Shown in pieces: positions 15,911 through 18,927 of a stretch of DNA of 18,927 nucleotides. The notes beneath the pieces are model-generated. The model was not told where the DNA came from. It was given only the letters and a program-made list of their open reading frames with translations, and ran no database searches. The stretch covers positions 1 through 18,927 of the forward strand of contig DAYE01000052.1 of NCBI GenBank assembly GCA_002506745.1, in the 5' to 3' direction. Each line of letters opens with the position of its first letter. Positions within the stretch are counted from its first letter, which is position 1. The position numbers and the translations under genes are program-made. This DNA comes from Euryarchaeota archaeon UBA33. GTDB lineage: Archaea > Thermoplasmatota > E2 > DHVEG-1.

Positions 15911-15920
15911 GGTTACAACC
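15911..15920. promoter_or_regulatory. GGTT-AC-AACC inverted repeat at the aglB transcription start
   Basis: A 10-base dyad, ggttacaacc, preceded by another ggtt, lies just where transcription from the aglB TATA element should begin (near 15913). A bound protein here would block initiation. It is short enough to be chance. Confidence 0.25.
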
Positions 15921-15933
15921 GTAAATTGATGGT

Positions 15934-15945
15934 CTTATAAATAAC
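15934..15945 (-). promoter_or_regulatory. TATA-like element for aglB
   Basis: The minus strand reads GTTATTTATAAG, centred about 46 bases before the aglB ATG, predicting a leader of about 20 bases that includes GAGGG as a weak Shine-Dalgarno. It suggests aglB is transcribed independently of prs, 72 bases upstream. Confidence 0.55.
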
Positions 15946-15965
15946 TTATCTCCAAAAGAATCTCC

Positions 15966-16841
15966 TTAATTTTTTATGATTCTGGTTGTTTTCAGGAGGG
16001 TTTCTGCGATACATTCAGCGGCGCTGACTTTGCTATACTCCGTTTCTATTGTATCAGTTGAAATGATCTCATCGCAATCTGCAGCGAGGAGTTTTTCCTT
16101 TGCGCCACCCACGAATAACCCATGAGTGCAGGCGACTGAGACCGAAGCCGCACCTTGTTTTTTTAATTCCTTGATGGAATGTGCCATGGTACCGCCAGTG
16201 GAGATGATGTCATCGATGATGGCAACATGTTTACCACGGGCATCAAGTTTTTTAGGTGTTATTTTTACGGTCGAACCATCGATGCGTGTCTTTTCAAGGA
16301 AATCGTACTCGCAGTTGATGAGTGCGGCTGCTTCTTTCGCTCTTTCCTTTGCGCCTTTATCGGGGGCTAGGACGAAATCAATGTTTTTATCCTTTAGGTA
16401 CTGGGCAATGGTAGAGACGGCTGTGCAGCTGTATGCTGGAACCGTGAAGAATTTCAGAACATGATCCTTGTGGGGATCAACGGTGATGACGCAGTCAACG
16501 TTCATGCTAATGTGTTGTGCAATGGCTCTGGCGCTGATCGCTTCGCCTTCCTCAAATTTTTTATCTTGTCTACTGTAACCAAAATAGGGGAGGATGACGG
16601 TGATGGTCTTCGCACCTGCATCGTGTACTGCATCTTGTATCAGGAAGAGTTCGACAATTTTTGTGTCAGGATACGCGGTTTGTACTATGAGCACGTCCTG
16701 ACCTGCGATGTTATCATGGAGGCGGACGTAAAATTCATCATCAGGAAACCGTTTGTAGGTGGTATGTACTAGTGGTTGTTGAAGTCGGTTCGCTAGATTT
16801 GTTGCAATGTTTTTTGCTGAGGTTCCCCCAAGTATAAACAT
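15966..16841 (-). CDS. prs: Ribose-phosphate pyrophosphokinase (PRPP synthetase)
   Basis: Makes phosphoribosyl pyrophosphate from ribose-5-phosphate and ATP, feeding purine, pyrimidine, His and Trp synthesis. It is 291 aa from the ATG at 16841. Visible motifs are the flexible-loop YFGYSRQDKKF (86-96), the metal-binding DPHKDH (122-127) and the PRPP loop AIIDDIISTGGTM (207-219). Length and sequence fit archaeal enzymes, which are shorter than bacterial Prs. A TTG at 16865 would add eight residues, but MFILGGTSAKNIA is the expected family N-terminus. It is divergent from the secreted-protein gene at 16937. Confidence 0.94.
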   Translation of the reverse strand: MFILGGTSAKNIATNLANRLQQPLVHTTYKRFPDDEFYVRLHDNIAGQDVLIVQTAYPDTKIVELFLIQDAVHDAGAKTITVILPYFGYSRQDKKFEEGEAISARAIAQHISMNVDCVITVDPHKDHVLKFFTVPAYSCTAVSTIAQYLKDKNIDFVLAPDKGAKERAKEAAALINCEYDFLEKTRIDGSTVKITPKKLDARGKHVAIIDDIISTGGTMAHSIKELKKQGAASVSVACTHGLFVGGAKEKLLAADCDEIISTDTIETEYSKVSAAECIAETLLKTTRIIKN

Positions 16842-16892
16842 AAGGCGGCACCGTAAATGGTCCAAGTCTTTTTAGTGATTTCGTAAGAAAGT

Positions 16893-16901
16893 TTTTATAA
16901 G
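16893..16901. promoter_or_regulatory. Single TATA-like element between divergent prs and the secreted-protein gene
   Basis: The plus strand reads TTTTTATAAG around a symmetric TTATAA centre near 16897. It lies about 39 bases before the plus-strand ATG at 16937 and about 56 bases before the prs ATG at 16841. Purine-rich, BRE-like flanks occur on both sides (GAAAGT on plus, AAAACTC on minus). No other convincing TATA element lies in the 95-base gap, so one site may serve both directions. Confidence 0.45.
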
Positions 16902-16936
16902 AGTTTTTGCTTAATTCTTTAGGAAGTGAGGATGCG

Positions 16937-18927
16937 ATGCGACGATGTGTAGAGTACCCGATAGTGATAACTGTTCTTTTGTTGACATGTTCGCTGTGTG
17001 TTCCAATGACACTGGCACAATCATCATCAGAGGATAATGTTGAAACGACTCTTACCTGTAGTTTTGTTTCAGGATCTCAACTGGCCGTGCAGGCGCAGAT
17101 GATTGTCAATAGTATCGATGTTTTTGATACAAGATATACGAGACAAGCGATTGAGGAAATGACATCAAGCAACCAAATTATCATGGGAGCGATCATGCTG
17201 CGTCTTCATGACTCGGTCAAAGCACAGATCGAAACAGCGTTTGCCAATGCGGATGTTGACACGATGAACACCATCCCAACCTATGAAAAACCGTATTTTA
17301 TCGACACGTTCCGAGTAAATCTCACTGCAGCATTTTTCAGGTACAACGGTTCTTTGAATCTGACAGATTTTATCAATGGTGTCCTCGACATGGGTGCAAC
17401 GGTTGCGTATTCTTTTGATCTGTCTGCAGCACACGGGTGGAATACATCATTTGTGTTTTCCCTGCCTAGCACGATGACGCTGGTGTACGCCAACACGGCG
17501 GACACGAATCCTGAGACAAATACGGTGCAATGGGTAGTGCGGAATTCGACCGGTACTGATGGAGGAATCGATGCGACGATATCAATGCAGTCGAAAAATC
17601 CGACAACCACTGTATCAGAAACCCAGGATATTTCTCTTGATTATATCTTTGATACGAGAACAGTGACGGATATTACTTTTATTGATTCTATGATATTAAG
17701 AAAAGTAGACATTCGAAATTATAATGTGCTTCCTGCGTTCGTCACCGGGTTAGGAAGCATCCCAGCAGATGGATTGCGTTTGTTTATTGAGAATGGATTA
17801 TTTACCTGGGAGAATTTTTTTGAAAACACGATACATCCTATCGAGCAACAGACAACACCTCTTCTTGAGAATTCTTCGTTTCAACAAAATCTGAGTCTTT
17901 CATTTAGTTGGGATGCAGAGTCCACGACCAATTGTTCAACACCCTATGACATCGCCCATATGGATGATGAACCCGCGATACGAGTGAATTTTGAAGATTC
18001 TGATATCGATTTGCGAATCTGTGAGATGCCTGCGCGAGCCTTTCTTGGTTTGATAAACGCAGGGGCTAACGCTTCGATCGCCTCAGAGGATGTGAACTTC
18101 GGTGCAAGGCTTGATGGAATCATGTACCCCTATACAATCATGTTACTTCTCCCCAATAACATCACTCTCGATGGACAAACAAGGTATCTCTGGAATAAAA
18201 CGACCCCTATTTCCGGGGCTTTTACCTCAGATGTGCAGCCTAGTCCACCATATTCCACGGACCATATTGAGACGTACATCGTTATCGAGCTAGCGAAGAT
18301 GGACCTGAACATCCCCAGTGTCTTTTCAGGGAAAACTGAGTTGACAGCGTCTATGAAGATGAGAGAGGATGATAACCTCTATGTCATCAGACGTTCAGAT
18401 GATCTGTGGCTTTCCCCAAAGCTAAATATCTCCTTTTTGAACGCGGATGCATTCCGCCTTTGCGTCAATGAAAATGTCTTTAGCGAAGGTCAGATAACTG
18501 CGTTTCTCTCACAGAAAACAGCGTTGTTCCAACAGAGGTTGTCTGATGTCTTCAATGGGTTGAAGGTGAAGGGCACCATCGACAGAACATCTTATCAGAA
18601 CTCCCTTGGATGGGATGGAGACATCTCTACAATGGATGATGTGGTGTCTGTTGTTGTCTCCAATTATGCCAATGAGGTGCACATGGTCGGGTTCAATGTT
18701 TCGTTATGGCCTGCGGATCTTTCAGTTCGCCCACAACAGTTTACACTGCAGGGGATGGCGAATCAGACGGTGACGTATCGAATCATCTTCCCGCGAGGTA
18801 TCGACATCAATGCAAGTGAAGATACCGGGCGACCGTTGATAATCGGAACGACTAATGACGGCCGGGATTACGTTGAGCTTTCTTTTAATGGGAGTGTCAC
18901 AGGACAACCATCGGTCCTTACCTGCGT
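16937..18927 (+). CDS. Secreted, sequon-rich surface protein of unknown family, 3'-truncated by the window edge
   Basis: A continuous reading frame of 663 codons with no stop, running off the right edge. I do not recognise a family. The N-terminus (MRRCVEYPIVITVLLLTCSL) is a clear signal peptide: two Arg, a hydrophobic core, and a likely cleavage after VPMTLA before QSSSED. The mature part is rich in Asp, Thr, Ser and Asn with alternating beta-type hydrophobicity, and I count 16 N-X-S/T sequons. This fits a large extracellular glycoprotein with a membrane anchor probably beyond the window. The ATG at 16932 hits a stop after six codons, whereas the ATG at 16937 is preceded five bases upstream by GTGAGG. 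It is divergent from prs and aglB, so it may be a substrate of that oligosaccharyltransferase. Confidence 0.85.
   Translation, partial: MRRCVEYPIVITVLLLTCSLCVPMTLAQSSSEDNVETTLTCSFVSGSQLAVQAQMIVNSIDVFDTRYTRQAIEEMTSSNQIIMGAIMLRLHDSVKAQIETAFANADVDTMNTIPTYEKPYFIDTFRVNLTAAFFRYNGSLNLTDFINGVLDMGATVAYSFDLSAAHGWNTSFVFSLPSTMTLVYANTADTNPETNTVQWVVRNSTGTDGGIDATISMQSKNPTTTVSETQDISLDYIFDTRTVTDITFIDSMILRKVDIRNYNVLPAFVTGLGSIPADGLRLFIENGLFTWENFFENTIHPIEQQTTPLLENSSFQQNLSLSFSWDAESTTNCSTPYDIAHMDDEPAIRVNFEDSDIDLRICEMPARAFLGLINAGANASIASEDVNFGARLDGIMYPYTIMLLLPNNITLDGQTRYLWNKTTPISGAFTSDVQPSPPYSTDHIETYIVIELAKMDLNIPSVFSGKTELTASMKMREDDNLYVIRRSDDLWLSPKLNISFLNADAFRLCVNENVFSEGQITAFLSQKTALFQQRLSDVFNGLKVKGTIDRTSYQNSLGWDGDISTMDDVVSVVVSNYANEVHMVGFNVSLWPADLSVRPQQFTLQGMANQTVTYRIIFPRGIDINASEDTGRPLIIGTTNDGRDYVELSFNGSVTGQPSVLTC

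Noticed and set aside
16842..16865. TTG start extending PRPP synthetase by eight residues
   Set aside because: It is a rare start codon and the extension is not conserved in the family. The ATG at 16841 gives the typical N-terminus.
17165..17610. Minus-strand frames of 89 and 109 codons near the right end
   Set aside because: They lie opposite the continuous plus-strand secreted-protein frame, which has a signal peptide and Shine-Dalgarno.
1..18927. tRNA, rRNA, CRISPR, insertion sequence, prophage or defence system
   Set aside because: Genes fill almost the whole window and the gaps are at most about 95 bases. I saw no cloverleaf, transposase, terminal repeats or defence-type domains.

Overview
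The window is archaeal chromosomal DNA, densely packed, with 13 protein genes, no RNA genes and no mobile elements. The archaeal assignment rests on several points: an archaeal-type oligosaccharyltransferase (AglB), a geranylgeranylglyceryl phosphate synthase (GGGPS, the first step of ether-lipid assembly), a two-subunit GMP synthase, an archaeal-type topoisomerase IA, and TATA-like elements about 25-30 bases before starts, often with little or no leader. A bacterial-type gyrase A subunit points to a euryarchaeal-grade lineage. Thermoplasmatota or a relative would fit, but I cannot fix the phylum by eye.

Layout. (1) Positions 1-4549: gyrA (5' end outside the window; the first codon lies two residues after the catalytic Tyr) runs tail to tail into topA with a 4-base gap. 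GyrA ends in a roughly 128-residue tail, the last 85 residues of which are about half lysine. (2) Positions 4663-6649, plus strand: a purine operon of purE and the two separate GMP synthase subunits (ATP-pyrophosphatase, then glutaminase). (3) Positions 6654-11668, minus strand: a tight run read from right to left as AMMECR1-family protein, dihydroorotase (pyrC), COG2426 membrane protein, IMPase/FBPase-family phosphatase, GGGPS, UbiX, and an unknown zinc-ribbon membrane protein. Gaps are 3-34 bases, with one 17-base overlap. (4) Positions 11733-16841, minus strand: an unusually long aglB (1386 aa) with four predicted Ig-like domains at its C-terminus, preceded by PRPP synthetase (prs). (5) Positions 16937 to the right edge, plus strand: a secreted, sequon-rich protein of at least 663 aa, divergent from prs and open at the window end.

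How it fits together. Three themes recur. One is DNA topology: gyrase versus topoisomerase I. A second is nucleotide supply: PRPP synthetase, PurE, GMP synthase and dihydroorotase. The third is isoprenoid lipid and surface glycoprotein synthesis: UbiX makes prenyl-FMN, which the archaeal mevalonate route needs; GGGPS makes the ether-lipid backbone; AglB transfers lipid-linked glycan; and the right-edge protein looks like a substrate of AglB. No gap exceeds 300 bases. I see no defence system, CRISPR, transposon or prophage. The features most worth a second look are the Ig-domain extension and dense self-sequons of AglB, the lysine tail of GyrA, and the right-edge glycoprotein.
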